Position numbers and translations under genes: made by a program. Shown here piece by piece: positions 1 through 8,342 of a stretch of DNA of 64,000 nt. The stretch comes from Calothrix sp. FI2-JRJ7 (GTDB taxonomy: Bacteria; Cyanobacteriota; Cyanobacteriia; Cyanobacteriales; Nostocaceae): positions 1 to 64,000 of the forward strand of contig JAHHGX010000091.1 of the NCBI GenBank assembly GCA_019359675.1, read 5' to 3'. Within the stretch, counting starts at the first letter, position 1. Every line of letters starts with the position of its first letter. The notes under the pieces are model-generated. The model searched no databases. It was not told the DNA's origin and worked only from the letters and a program-made list of their open reading frames with translations.

Positions 1-2
1 TA

Positions 3-119
3 GATGAATTAAAAGAAGCTGTCTGGAAACAGCTAGATAAATTTACTACTTCTCAAATACAATCTATTGCTGGATGGAATTTTATTTTAGAGGCTTTATT
101 TGTATCAGGCTTTTCGTGA
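3..119 (+). pseudogene. C-terminal scrap of a transposase (IS630-like)
   Basis: The frame enters from the left edge and ends at TGA 117-119. It encodes 38 residues ending in AGWNFILEALFVSGFS, which resembles the C-terminal tail of IS630/Tc1-type transposases of cyanobacteria, where a GW/GY-F-ILEAL pattern closes the protein. The DDE catalytic residues would lie outside the window, so I cannot tell whether the element is complete. No terminal inverted repeat is obvious just downstream. The family assignment rests on the tail motif only. Confidence 0.45.
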
Positions 120-192
120 AATGGTATAATTGGTGTATATAAGAGAAAATAGAAGTATTGCGACCCTTATAATAATGAACTAATTACTAGCC

Positions 193-510
193 ATGACTGA
201 AGCCAAACCAACTCGTACTGTACGTCGAGGACGCATTTTCCCCGAAATCCAGTGGACAGAAGAACAATTTGCCGAATGGGAAGCGGAGGGTGAGAAATTT
301 TATCAACGTTGTAAACCCATTTTTGATAAAGTTAAAGCTGAATTGATTGAGACTCATTATAATTGGTTTGTTGCGGTTGAACCAGATAGTGGGGAGTATT
401 TCGTTGATAAAGATTTAGAAGTTGCTTCACGTGTATGTCGTGACAAACATCCTGATAAAATACATTATGCTTTCCGAATTAATGAAACAGGGGTTTGCGG
501 TACAATATGA
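193..510 (+). CDS. Small conserved hypothetical protein, partner of a retropepsin-like gene
   Basis: This 105-aa soluble, acidic protein has no signal peptide or membrane segment. It opens with a basic stretch (TRTVRRGRIF) followed by PEIQWTEEQFAEWEAEGEKF, and the middle contains NWFVAVEPDSGEYFVDKD. Its stop overlaps the start of the next gene by four bases (ATGA, 507-510), so the two are probably co-translated. Pairs of this kind, a small protein followed by a retroviral-type aspartyl protease-like protein, recur in cyanobacteria. Whether they form a toxin-antitoxin-like unit is unknown. No clear Shine-Dalgarno sequence precedes 193. I do not recognise a biochemical function. Confidence 0.65.
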   Translation: MTEAKPTRTVRRGRIFPEIQWTEEQFAEWEAEGEKFYQRCKPIFDKVKAELIETHYNWFVAVEPDSGEYFVDKDLEVASRVCRDKHPDKIHYAFRINETGVCGTI

Positions 511-872
511 CGATTGAAGGTAGATTTGGTGATGAGGATGCGTTAATTTTCGAGGTAGCACTTATTGATGACCAAGGATTAGAGCTACAAACTGATGCAA
601 TGTTTGATAGTGGCTTTTGATACTGGTTAGCAATCGATAGTCAAGATATAAGTGCTTTTAATTGGGTTTTTATACGACGGCAAACAATGGAAACTGCACG
701 TGGAAATTTTAGGTTTAGCATTTACGCAGGTAAGATAAAACTTGATGGTAGTGAATATGACATTCCTGTTCACGTCGGTCAAGGTTTATCTGAAGTTTTA
801 CTTGGGCGCCAATGGCTAACAACTCGAAGGTTAGTAGTTGATATGCCCCAACGTTTACTAACTTTGGGATAA
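507..872 (+). pseudogene. Retropepsin-like aspartyl protease, interrupted by an in-frame TGA
   Basis: The frame begins at ATG 507, overlapping the upstream stop, and reads MTIEGRFGDEDALIFEVALI, then FDSGF, where the D-S-G is the single catalytic motif of retroviral-type aspartic proteases. TGA 618-620 follows directly. The same frame continues without another stop (YWLAIDSQDI, then YDIPVHVGQG and LLGRQWLTTRRLVVDMP) to TAA 870-872. Intact relatives continue from the DTGF/DSGF motif through WLAID to the LLG-QWL motif, so both halves belong to one protein of about 121 residues. An internal ATG at 687 could start only the C-terminal half, without the active site. A simple nonsense mutation is the best reading. 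Confidence 0.8.
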
Positions 873-1500
873 TAGTGAAGCTGTGGATAAATTATAAAAA
901 ATAATCCAGCTTTTTAGTTTATCCACCCAACAGCATCCTATACATTTTTAGAGATTATATCATTCCAATATAAAAGGCGCCCTGATAATTTAGAAACGTG
1001 TCCATTGCTTAAAAAAGCAAATCAGCAACTGTGATTTTTTACAACTTATGCACGGATTGCTATAGACCATATATAGCAACGGCGCCGTTTCATTGACAAA
1101 ATCTGTATTCTTGCATTACGTACATTATTTATAAAATTCCCACGTTGTGAAGACGTGATATATCACGTCTCTACATTCAGGCATTTTTTACAATTCACAA
1201 ATATATTACTGCACAGGCGAAGAAGGCCTATGCTACGGTCTCAGTCTTTATCCGTTACATCCGTTAGATCCGTTGCCAATTACTCCAACTTCACGAAATA
1301 ATGTTTTTGCCCTTGTAGTTTCTTAATAGATGCGACATGCTAACCAACGTATATCGCATACCTACAGTACGTAAGTTGATTAAGGTGCATTTTCCTCATG
1401 CATCCAAGCATTCTACCTGGGTTGTGAATAGAGTAAGTACATCTCTATACGCGGCCCTTTTTTCCACTTAGAATAAACGTGCTACATAAGGAAAATTATC
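873..1500. other. Gene-free stretch with hairpins and repeats
   Basis: No gene is supported here. A hairpin follows the pseudogene at once (arms GTGGATAAA 883-891 and TTTATCCAC 918-926) and could act as a terminator. A copy of the 28-bp GTAGAGACGT palindrome family lies at 1147-1174. Near 1248-1277 CCGTTAnATC is repeated as a short degenerate tandem. Two GGCGCC sites are present. The end of the stretch holds the leader of the gene starting at 1501. Confidence 0.6.
1147..1174. repeat. 28-bp palindromic repeat, GTAGAGACGT family
   Basis: Right arm TATCACGTCTCTAC matches the family arm; the left arm (GTGAAGACGTGATA) differs at two positions from the perfect complement. Other copies lie at 9070-9097, 19188-19215, 19909-19936, 35940-35982 and, inside a gene, 49410-49437. 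Confidence 0.8.
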
Positions 1501-2166
1501 GTGGAAACAGACTTACTCGGTTTAGAAATTAGTAAGGGGGAACTCAGACGTTTAACAGGGTTTGACCCAGACGAGGTATTTCGACCCTCAATAATGCGCG
1601 ATAAAAAGAAGCGCTTAGGATTTATTGGCAACGAGCTAATGGTAGCTTTAGCGTTAACCCCGCTTATAGTCGGATTTATTTATGCTTTTCTAATATTACC
1701 CACCATCGGTACATCTATACCGCTAGCATTAGCTTTGATTATTATAGTACCAATAATAGTACTACTTGGACGCTGGTTCTGGCGCCTAAAAACATGTCCA
1801 AAAGTTGTAACAGTACTTTTAGATGAAGTCGATAGATACCATGCAGTAATCCAATCAATTCATATAAATGACCAACTAGCAACATCAGGAAACAAAACTT
1901 CACATATCGAAGACCGGGAAAAAGTTATATCAGGACTACAGTTAATTCGCGAAGATTTGCTACGGGCATTAAAAACTGAACGTATTTTGCGGGATAATAA
2001 AGAACTGCTTGCAAATAATCAAGAATTATCTATAAATAATTTATCTAACCTGCAAGCAATGCAAGTTAGTACAGAAGCGAGCGAATATGCTCAAGTTCTT
2101 AATCAATCATTACAGATTGCTATCGACGTGCAAGCAGAAATTAGAAAACTACAGTCGCAGCGTTGA
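1501..2166 (+). CDS. Two-TM membrane protein with C-terminal coiled coil
   Basis: This 221-aa protein starts at GTG 1501, seven bases after AAGGAAAA. Two hydrophobic segments lie at about residues 47-68 and 74-96 (LALALIIIVPIIVLLGRWFW closes the second). The rest, from about 105, is helical and charged, rich in leucine, asparagine and glutamate (RDNKELLANNQELSINNLSN) and probably coiled coil in the cytoplasm. The architecture suggests a membrane-anchored scaffold or sensor. I do not recognise the family. It ends seven bases before the DUF1537 kinase gene, so the two may share a transcript, although no functional link is evident. Confidence 0.75.
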   Translation: METDLLGLEISKGELRRLTGFDPDEVFRPSIMRDKKKRLGFIGNELMVALALTPLIVGFIYAFLILPTIGTSIPLALALIIIVPIIVLLGRWFWRLKTCPKVVTVLLDEVDRYHAVIQSIHINDQLATSGNKTSHIEDREKVISGLQLIREDLLRALKTERILRDNKELLANNQELSINNLSNLQAMQVSTEASEYAQVLNQSLQIAIDVQAEIRKLQSQR

Positions 2167-2173
2167 GTAAAAA

Positions 2174-3490
2174 ATGACAACCAAACCTAAAATAATCGTT
2201 CTCGATGATGACCCAACGGGTTCACAAACTGTCCACAGTTGCCTGCTTTTGATGCGCTGGGATGTGGATACTTTACGTCTGGGTTTGCACGATGATTCAC
2301 CGATATTTTTTGTGTTAACTAATACTCGGTCTTTAACTCCCGATGCTGCTGCTGAGGTTACAAAAGAAGTTTGTCATAATTTGAAAATTGCCATTGAAGC
2401 AGAAAATATTGAGGATTTTTTAGTCGTCAGTCGTTCTGATTCTACATTACGGGGACATTACCCTATCGAAACTGACGTTATTGCCTCTGAACTTGGCCCC
2501 TTTGATGCTCACTTTTTAGTACCTGCGTTTTTTGAAGGTGGTCGCATTACCCGTGACAGTATACATTATTTGATTATTGATGGGGTTCCTACTCCTGTTC
2601 ATGAAACCGAATTTGCGCGCGATTCGGTCTTTGCTTATAGTTATAGTTATTTACCCAAGTACGCTGAAGAAAAAACCAAGAGTAAAATACCAGCAGATTC
2701 TGTAGAAAGATTTTTACTATCTGACATTCGTGCAGGTAGTAAAGAGCGCTTAAGGAATCTTAATAATAATCAATGCTGCGTAGTCGATGGTGAAACTCAA
2801 GCTGACTTAGATAAGTTTGCCCAAGATATTTTATCCACAGCAAGTCATGGAAAACGCTTTTTGTTTCGCAGTGCTGCCAGTATATTAACCGCACTCGCTG
2901 CTTTACCACCGCAACCAATCGGCGCCCAAGATATGGCACAGTATGTACGTTCCGGTAAACCTGGTGCTGTTATTGTCGGGTCACATGTTAAAAAGACAAC
3001 TCAGCAATTAGAAAAATTATTACAAGCTGAAGGTATTACTGGGATTGAAATAGATGTAGCAAAGTTAATTAATAATGGAAACGAAGCGGCACTTTTGTCT
3101 GATACTTTACAAAGTATAGGCGCCGTACATTCAGAAGGCAAAACTCCTGTAATATATACTAGTCGTACTGAACTCACTTTCCCTGACGTTAAAACTCGAT
3201 TAGACTTTGGCGCCAAAGTTTCCAATTTACTAATGGATATAGTCAGGGGGCTACCTTCCGATATAGGATTTTTAATTAGTAAAGGTGGAATTACGTCAAA
3301 TGATGTTCTAAGCTCAGGTTTAGCTTTAACATCCGCGCGGTTACTAGGTCAAATATTGGCAGGTTGCTCAATGGTGACTACTCCAAACGACCATCCGCGA
3401 TACCCAAATCTACCAGTTGTGTTGTTTCCTGGTAATGTTGGTGATGACTCAGCTTTGGCTACAGTTTATCAAAGACTTAGCAAAGTCTAA
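2174..3490 (+). CDS. Four-carbon acid sugar kinase family protein (DUF1537)
   Basis: This 438-aa protein has the two-part layout of the DUF1537/four-carbon acid sugar kinase family. The N-terminal substrate-binding part has VLDDDPTGSQTVHSCLLLM (residues about 9-27) and the signature SRSDSTLRGHYP (about 86-97). The C-terminal nucleotide-binding part has AVIVGSHVKKTTQQLEKLL and FLISKGGITSNDVL near residue 370. Characterised members phosphorylate 3-oxo-tetronate or tetronate-type acid sugars using ATP. The usual partner genes (an aldolase and a dehydrogenase) are not adjacent, so the substrate is uncertain. It lies seven bases after the upstream membrane protein. The stop is followed almost at once by the 87-bp tandem repeat. 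Confidence 0.85.
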   Translation: MTTKPKIIVLDDDPTGSQTVHSCLLLMRWDVDTLRLGLHDDSPIFFVLTNTRSLTPDAAAEVTKEVCHNLKIAIEAENIEDFLVVSRSDSTLRGHYPIETDVIASELGPFDAHFLVPAFFEGGRITRDSIHYLIIDGVPTPVHETEFARDSVFAYSYSYLPKYAEEKTKSKIPADSVERFLLSDIRAGSKERLRNLNNNQCCVVDGETQADLDKFAQDILSTASHGKRFLFRSAASILTALAALPPQPIGAQDMAQYVRSGKPGAVIVGSHVKKTTQQLEKLLQAEGITGIEIDVAKLINNGNEAALLSDTLQSIGAVHSEGKTPVIYTSRTELTFPDVKTRLDFGAKVSNLLMDIVRGLPSDIGFLISKGGITSNDVLSSGLALTSARLLGQILAGCSMVTTPNDHPRYPNLPVVLFPGNVGDDSALATVYQRLSKV

Positions 3491-3500
3491 AGAAACCAAG

Positions 3501-3740
3501 AAACCAGGTTTCTATGCCAAATTGTCATTGTTATTACAATATCTCAAAAAGGAACCAGGTTTCTCAGGCGCCTTTAAAAATCTACAGAAACCTGGTTTCT
3601 ATGCCAAATTGTCATTTTTATTACAATATCTCAAAAAGGAACCAGGTTTCTCAGGCGCCTTTAAAAATCTACAGAAACCTGGTTTCTACGCCAAATTGTC
3701 ATTTTTATTACAATATCTCAAAAAGAAACCAGGTTTCTAC
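3501..3740. repeat. Tandem array of an 87-bp unit built on an AAACCAGGTTT palindrome
   Basis: About 2.7 copies of an 87-bp unit occur, with TCTAYGCC landmarks at 3511, 3598 and 3685. Each unit carries AGAAACC-(T/A)-GGTTTCT at one edge, a core around GTCATTTTTATTACAATATC, and GAACCAGGTTTCTCAGGCGCC. Because 87 is a multiple of three, two frames stay open across it and yield repetitive, spurious ORFs. Related single copies occur at 47603-47669 and inside the MITE at 51174-51290. The array ends about 60 bases before minC. Confidence 0.9.
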
Positions 3741-3799
3741 TATGCTAGTAGCAGGATGCCTCTGGTGCGTTCAAGAAGTGTTTTTTGGCTGGTGTTAAT

Positions 3800-5194
3800 A
3801 TGGCTTATGATTCTGCTACTCCTAATTTAGAATCAAATTCTAATAATTTTGAACCAGCACAAGTATATCAAAAGGAATTTGATGAAGATATAAATCCGGT
3901 TCTCCCAGAAGCAGAACTAAATACTGTGCTGCATTTTATTTCTAGTCCAACTGTTGATGACGGTAATCACTTTATCTCTAGTTTGGCAAATCCTGAAACA
4001 CTTGTAGCTTCTGGCAACGAACAAAAGTTAGAAGAAAATAGCATTGTTGTGGAAACAAGTATTCCAACATACCTGTCTACCCCAGTTGCTGAGTATAAAG
4101 TAGATTCACTACTTGATGATAGAGAGGTAAGGATGACGAGCAACGTAAATTCTGATGTTGTTTACAATACTCCAGTACCATTAGAAACAGAACAACAACA
4201 ATTAGATACTCCCTCTCAAAATACAACAATAGTAGAAGCTGAATTACCTTCTGAAGACCTTCCTATTTCAGTATTCGAGCAAAAACAATTACCTCCTCCT
4301 GGTAGTGAAGAAGTTGTGCAAGCAGATAGTTCCGAAGAAAAATCGGAATTACCTGTTGAAGATACTGTTGAATCCGGTATTACTTCTAACTTGAATCTTG
4401 ATGAAGATATTACATCGTTAGATTCGTTACCAAAACCTGTTCCCAATCGTAATGTTCAGGTACAGTTTAAAACCGAAGCCGAACGACTGGTAATAATTTT
4501 GCCAAAAGAGTCGCAAATTAGTATTAGTGAGTATAGTTGGTCAGAAATTTGGCAACAGCTTAAGCAGCGTTTAAATGGTGGTGACCGTTTGCGTGTAGCT
4601 AATACAAGTGTACATTTAGTCGCTGGTGATAGATTACTCGATGCGAGACAACTCCAAGAGCTTGCCGAATCTTTAAAAGAAGTAGAACTTCAATTAAAAT
4701 CTGTAGCAACGAGTCGAAGGCAAACTGCTGTAGCTGCTGTCACTGCTGGTTATTCGGTGGAACAACTGCAACTGGCGCCCAAAATTTCTTTTTCGGAGGA
4801 GAAAAATGTTGTAACTCCTTCAGCAGAACCGCTATATATGGAGATGACAATCCGTTCGGGTGTAGAAATTCGTCATCCTGGTACTGTTATTATTTTAGGA
4901 GATGTTAATCCTGGTGGTATTGTAGTTGCTTCGGGCGATATTTTAGTTTGGGGTCGTCTGCGTGGAGTGGCTCATGCTGGTGCCGATGGCAACAGCGAGT
5001 GTTTAATTATGGCGTTACAAATGGAACCAACACAGCTTCGTATTGCCGACGCTGTGGCACGGGCGCCGGAAAAAGCACCAACACAATTTCATCCCGAAGT
5101 GGCATATGTTACATCAGGAGGTATTCGTATCGCCAAAGCTGCTGATTTTTCAAGATTGAGTAAGATTAGTCAACAGCCATTAAAAGTAGAGTAA
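3800..5194 (+). CDS. minC: Septum site-determining protein MinC with long acidic N-terminal extension
   Basis: MinC inhibits FtsZ ring assembly away from midcell in complex with MinD at the membrane. The C-terminal beta-helical domain is clear from about residue 348: MTIRSGVEIRHPGTVIILGD, then PGGIVVASGDILVWGRLRG and QLRIADAVARAPE. The MinC N-terminal-like domain begins near residue 217 (NVQVQFKTEAERLVIILPKE). The first 210 or so residues are acidic, low in hydrophobics and probably disordered, an unusually long extension for MinC. I chose ATG 3800; a TTG at 3785 is in frame just upstream and cannot be excluded. minD follows after 129 bases and then minE, the usual order. Confidence 0.92.
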   Translation: MAYDSATPNLESNSNNFEPAQVYQKEFDEDINPVLPEAELNTVLHFISSPTVDDGNHFISSLANPETLVASGNEQKLEENSIVVETSIPTYLSTPVAEYKVDSLLDDREVRMTSNVNSDVVYNTPVPLETEQQQLDTPSQNTTIVEAELPSEDLPISVFEQKQLPPPGSEEVVQADSSEEKSELPVEDTVESGITSNLNLDEDITSLDSLPKPVPNRNVQVQFKTEAERLVIILPKESQISISEYSWSEIWQQLKQRLNGGDRLRVANTSVHLVAGDRLLDARQLQELAESLKEVELQLKSVATSRRQTAVAAVTAGYSVEQLQLAPKISFSEEKNVVTPSAEPLYMEMTIRSGVEIRHPGTVIILGDVNPGGIVVASGDILVWGRLRGVAHAGADGNSECLIMALQMEPTQLRIADAVARAPEKAPTQFHPEVAYVTSGGIRIAKAADFSRLSKISQQPLKVE

Positions 5195-5204
5195 AAAAAA
5201 AGAA

Positions 5205-5249
5205 AAGGATAATTAACAGGTAAAAAATTAATACTTAATGATTATCCTT
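5205..5249. terminator. Hairpin between minC and minD
   Basis: Arms AAGGATAAT (5205-5213) and ATTATCCTT (5241-5249) can pair, preceded by an A-run directly after the minC stop. It could attenuate read-through or protect an mRNA end within the min cluster. There is no T-run, so a full intrinsic terminator is doubtful. Confidence 0.4.
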
Positions 5250-5323
5250 AGTGCTTCTTGTTTTATACTTCTTATTCATACTTCGGTATATTGTTTGAGT
5301 CTTAAATCGAGCGCGCTTTTATC

Positions 5324-6130
5324 ATGACTCGGATTATTGTTATTACCTCCGGTAAAGGAGGAGTGGGTAAAACCACGGTTTCAGCTAATTTAGGGATGGC
5401 AATAGCCAAAATGGGGCGACAAGTAGCACTCGTCGATGCTGATTTTGGGCTACGAAATCTCGATTTACTCCTTGGCTTGGAAAATCGCATTGTTTATACT
5501 GCGGTTGAGGTATTGGCACGCGAGTGTCGATTAGAACAAGCTTTGGTCAAAGACAAACGTCAACCGAATCTTGTACTTCTACCTGCTGCACAAAACCGTA
5601 GCAAAGAAGCAGTTACACCCGACCAAATGAAGTTGTTGGTGAATGCGCTAGCACAAAAGTATCAGTATGTAATTATTGATAGTCCTGCTGGTATTGAAAA
5701 CGGATTTAAAAATGCGATAGCACCAGCAAAAGAAGCTTTAATCGTCACAACTCCAGAAATTTCTGCCGTTCGTGATGCTGACCGTGTGGTTGGGTTATTA
5801 GAAGCACAAGGCGTTAAGCGCGCACATTTGATTATCAATCGCATTCGTCCAGCAATGGTACGAGCAAATGATATGATGTCTGTACAGGATGTTCAGGAAC
5901 TACTAGCAATTCCTTTAATTGGTGTAATCCCTGACGACGAGCGCGTAATTGTCTCGACTAATCGCGGTGAGCCTCTTGTGTTATCTGATACTCCATCCTT
6001 AGCTGCAACGGCGTTTGAAAACATCGTTCGTAGATTGGAAGGGGAAACCGTAGAATTTCTTGACCTTGACTCGCAAAGCGAAAACATCTTTGCCCGACTC
6101 CGCAAGCTGTTGTGGACAAAGATTATTTAA
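5324..6130 (+). CDS. minD: Septum site-determining ATPase MinD
   Basis: This 268-aa ParA/MinD-type ATPase binds the membrane in its ATP form, recruits MinC, and is released by MinE. The deviant Walker A motif is SGKGGVGKTTVSANLG (residues about 9-24), followed by VALVDADFGLRNLDLLLGLE and VIIDSPAGIENGFKNAI (Walker B region). The last residues (NIFARLRKLLWTKII) form the amphipathic membrane-targeting helix. Length and start match the family. It sits between minC and minE, and minE starts 30 bases after its stop, so co-transcription is expected. The sequence looks intact. Confidence 0.97.
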   Translation: MTRIIVITSGKGGVGKTTVSANLGMAIAKMGRQVALVDADFGLRNLDLLLGLENRIVYTAVEVLARECRLEQALVKDKRQPNLVLLPAAQNRSKEAVTPDQMKLLVNALAQKYQYVIIDSPAGIENGFKNAIAPAKEALIVTTPEISAVRDADRVVGLLEAQGVKRAHLIINRIRPAMVRANDMMSVQDVQELLAIPLIGVIPDDERVIVSTNRGEPLVLSDTPSLAATAFENIVRRLEGETVEFLDLDSQSENIFARLRKLLWTKII

Positions 6131-6160
6131 TACTTCCACCCTTGCACTTTCGCAGATGCA

Positions 6161-6460
6161 ATGATTCTCGAATTTATAGAACGTCTTTTTTCCCGCAGTA
6201 ACGATACCAGTCGCAGTGAAGTCAAACGTCGCCTGCAACTGGTAATTGCTCATGACCGTGCTGATTTAAGTCCTCAAATGATAGAGAAAATGCGACAAGA
6301 AATCCTTGAAATTGTTTGTCGCTACGTGGAAGTAGAAACCGAAGGCTTAGAATTCTCGCTCGAAAGTAATCAACGCACTACTGCTTTGATTGCTAATTTG
6401 CCTATTCGTAGAGTCAAAGACCCCACTTCTGAAGAGGAAGCCAGTAGCGAGAAAGTTTAA
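6161..6460 (+). CDS. minE: Cell division topological specificity factor MinE
   Basis: This 99-aa protein stimulates MinD ATPase and drives its release from the membrane. It opens with the amphipathic segment [20 protein letters not shown], followed by the anti-MinCD helix/strand region [20 protein letters not shown] and the dimerisation part [20 protein letters not shown]. The C-terminal tail after LPIRRVKD is acidic and slightly longer than in short MinE proteins, as is common in cyanobacteria. It is the last gene of minCDE and converges on the psaJ-like gene, with a G-rich palindrome in the gap. Confidence 0.95.
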   Translation: MILEFIERLFSRSNDTSRSEVKRRLQLVIAHDRADLSPQMIEKMRQEILEIVCRYVEVETEGLEFSLESNQRTTALIANLPIRRVKDPTSEEEASSEKV

Positions 6461-6487
6461 ATTAATAAATTTGCTTTATATTCTTAG

Positions 6488-6513
6488 CCCCCCTTATCAA
6501 GGGGGGTTGGGGG
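6488..6513. repeat. C6/G6 palindromic repeat with trailing G-tracts
   Basis: CCCCCC-TTATCAA-GGGGGG-TT-GGGGG forms a strong hairpin. On the G-rich strand it has G-tracts close enough for quadruplex folding. The same family occurs at 40280-40351 (two), near 42043-42060 (degenerate), at 63609-63640 and at 63693-63722. Here it lies between the convergent minE and psaJ-like genes and may serve as a bidirectional terminator. Confidence 0.8.
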
Positions 6514-6522
6514 ATTAACTTC

Positions 6523-6672
6523 TTAGGGTAAAGGATGAAACAAAAGGTCAGGGAAGAAGTTATTAAATACTGCCCAAATAGTAAAAGCTACTGATACCGA
6601 TACTACAGCCAGAACAGGCGCCAAAGATAAATAGCGCGAGAAGAATCTTTTTTGATCGTCTGTCTTTTGCAT
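6523..6672 (-). CDS. psaJ: Orphan photosystem I subunit IX (PsaJ-like), 49 aa
   Basis: PsaJ is a small single-helix subunit at the edge of the photosystem I reaction centre, next to PsaF. This 49-aa frame reads MQKTDDQKRFFSRYLSLAPV at the N-terminus, then a hydrophobic helix at about residues 19-37, and ends NNFFPDLLFHPLP. The Y-L-S-x-A-P-V segment and the FFPDLLFHPL tail are the PsaJ signature. The start is supported by GGGAGG six bases upstream (minus strand, 6679-6684). In cyanobacteria psaJ normally follows psaF; neither psaF nor psaL is here. The helix is less like canonical PsaJ (VSVSVAFTIWAVF), so this is probably a divergent paralog. It is convergent with minE. Confidence 0.85.
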   Translation of the reverse strand: MQKTDDQKRFFSRYLSLAPVLAVVSVSVAFTIWAVFNNFFPDLLFHPLP

Positions 6673-6978
6673 AAGTTTGCCTCCCTTATTCAATGCCTAA
6701 ATTTCAGTGTAATTATTTACACAAATCAGAAATATTTCAAGCATTAAATTAAGATAATTAATTTACAATTTCTAGATTAGCTATTAAGTTTTGACGTGAC
6801 CTCTAACTTCAGCCGTGAGTAAAGCTATATTTATTGATTTTTTTTTATATATAAATATATCTATCGTAAACTCTATAATAAGTCCTTAGACTGAAGAATA
6901 TTTTATTCCTACTAGGTTTACTGTCAAGTTGCGTTAGTCTTTAAGGGGAGTATAAAAAATGACGAAAGCTTTATATTA

Positions 6979-8226
6979 ATGATTACATCAAAAGGTTATA
7001 ACCAAGACTTTGAAACTTTGTTGGACTACCTTAAGCAAAAGTGCGCTTGTGATTTGACTTTTTACAAGCGTGATTCATTGATGCGACGGTTTGAACGTCG
7101 GATGCAGGATTTAAAAATTGATAGCTATACGAACTACTTGCGATATTTGCAGGGACATGCTGAAGAGTACACTTCCCTGCTCGACACCATCTTAATCAAC
7201 TTCTCTCGTTTTTTTCGCAACCGTGATTGCTGGGATTATTTAGCTAGCACAATCATTCCTCAAATTATCAAAAATAAAAAACCGCAAGAAAAAATTCGTA
7301 TTTGGAGCGCAGGTTGTGCTTACGGACAAGAAGTTTATACGTTGCTGATGTTATTGGTAGAAGCTTTGGGCATTGAGCAATATTTACAAAGAGTACAAAT
7401 TTTTGCCACGGATGTAGATAGTGCCGCACTCAAACTTGCGCGAAAAGGTAGTTACAGTCAAGACGAGGTAGTGGGAATTCCAATCGAGCTACTTTCTAAA
7501 TACTTTGAGAAAGACGAAAAACGCTACATTTTTGACTCAAAACTACGCTCTACAATCGTTTTTGGGCACCATAACCTGGCTATTGATGCGCCAATGTCCA
7601 AAATTGACCTGCTCATGTGCCGCAATGTCCTAATTTACTTCCACTTCAAAACCCAAGCAACTGTTTTTGTTCGCTTTCATTTTGCTTTAACAGATAAAGG
7701 CTTTCTTTTTCTAGGTAATGCAGAAAACTTAACAAACAAAAATATTTTTATCCCTGTTAGTTTAAAGCATCGTATTTTTGCTAAAGGGGAAAAGCTCACG
7801 TTAGAAGACCACCTGTTGATACAAACTCAAACTCCTCGAACAAAAGTACTTGACCCTTTAACTATCCAAGTCTTTGTCTGGCAAACAGCCTTTGAGAAAA
7901 GTCCATTTGCCCAATTGGCAATTGATATCAAAGGTTGCCTAATTATAGCTAATGACCAAGCTAACGCGCTGTTTGGTTTGACTTACACCGATTTAGGCGC
8001 CAAACTGCAAAATCTACAGATAGGGCAAATTATAAAATCATTGACTTTGCTCAAGCACTTAAATCACGAGCATCGCGCGCTCCACTTGCAAAATATACAA
8101 TGGGTAACTAAAATCGGCATCACTTATCTAGACATTCACATCAAACCAGTATTTAATGCCAGTGGTAAGCTCCTTGGCGCCAATCTCACTTTTGTTGATA
8201 TCACCCATTACAAACAGCCAGCGTAG
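6979..8226 (+). CDS. CheR-type methyltransferase with C-terminal PAS domain
   Basis: This 415-aa protein has a CheR N-terminal helical region (FETLLDYLKQKCACDLTFYK), then a SAM-dependent methyltransferase domain with IRIWSAGCAYGQEVYTLLML at about residue 105, FATDVDSAALKLARKGSY, and IDLLMCRNVLIYF. CheR enzymes methylate glutamates of chemoreceptors. The nucleotide-binding loop reads CAYGQE where classical members have C-S/A-x-GEE, so activity may be altered. From about residue 300 a PAS fold follows (FAQLAIDIKGCLIIANDQAN to LGANLTFVDITHY). No CheB, receptor or CheA gene is adjacent. CheR-PAS proteins without a receptor are often orphan signalling proteins; the role here is inferred. A short MTKALY frame at 6960 overlaps its start. 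Confidence 0.85.
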   Translation: MITSKGYNQDFETLLDYLKQKCACDLTFYKRDSLMRRFERRMQDLKIDSYTNYLRYLQGHAEEYTSLLDTILINFSRFFRNRDCWDYLASTIIPQIIKNKKPQEKIRIWSAGCAYGQEVYTLLMLLVEALGIEQYLQRVQIFATDVDSAALKLARKGSYSQDEVVGIPIELLSKYFEKDEKRYIFDSKLRSTIVFGHHNLAIDAPMSKIDLLMCRNVLIYFHFKTQATVFVRFHFALTDKGFLFLGNAENLTNKNIFIPVSLKHRIFAKGEKLTLEDHLLIQTQTPRTKVLDPLTIQVFVWQTAFEKSPFAQLAIDIKGCLIIANDQANALFGLTYTDLGAKLQNLQIGQIIKSLTLLKHLNHEHRALHLQNIQWVTKIGITYLDIHIKPVFNASGKLLGANLTFVDITHYKQPA

Positions 8227-8342
8227 TAACTAATTGAGATTTTCGTAAACAAGCGCCGGTTTTTCGGCTATAACTAGAATAATATAGTTAAATCATAGTC
8301 ATTACGATTATGATTTATTGTGAAACGCTGGGAAGTAAGGCT

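Noticed and set aside
507-872. TGA read as selenocysteine or programmed read-through
   Set aside because: Homologs do not place Cys or Sec at this site, no SECIS-like hairpin is evident, and no selenocysteine genes are in view. A nonsense mutation is simpler.
3501-3740. CRISPR-like array
   Set aside because: The units are contiguous 87-bp tandem copies without variable spacers, and no cas genes are present. The 27531-27600 tandem was rejected for the same reason.
3417-3830. Two overlapping repetitive ORFs across the 87-bp array as a repeat-protein gene
   Set aside because: The open frames follow from a repeat period divisible by three; the same repeat is noncoding at 47603 and in the MITE, and no start or ribosome binding site supports translation.
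6523-6672. Part of a far-red (FaRLiP) photosystem cluster
   Set aside because: None of the other paralogous photosystem genes, nor the phytochrome and regulators of that cluster, are nearby.
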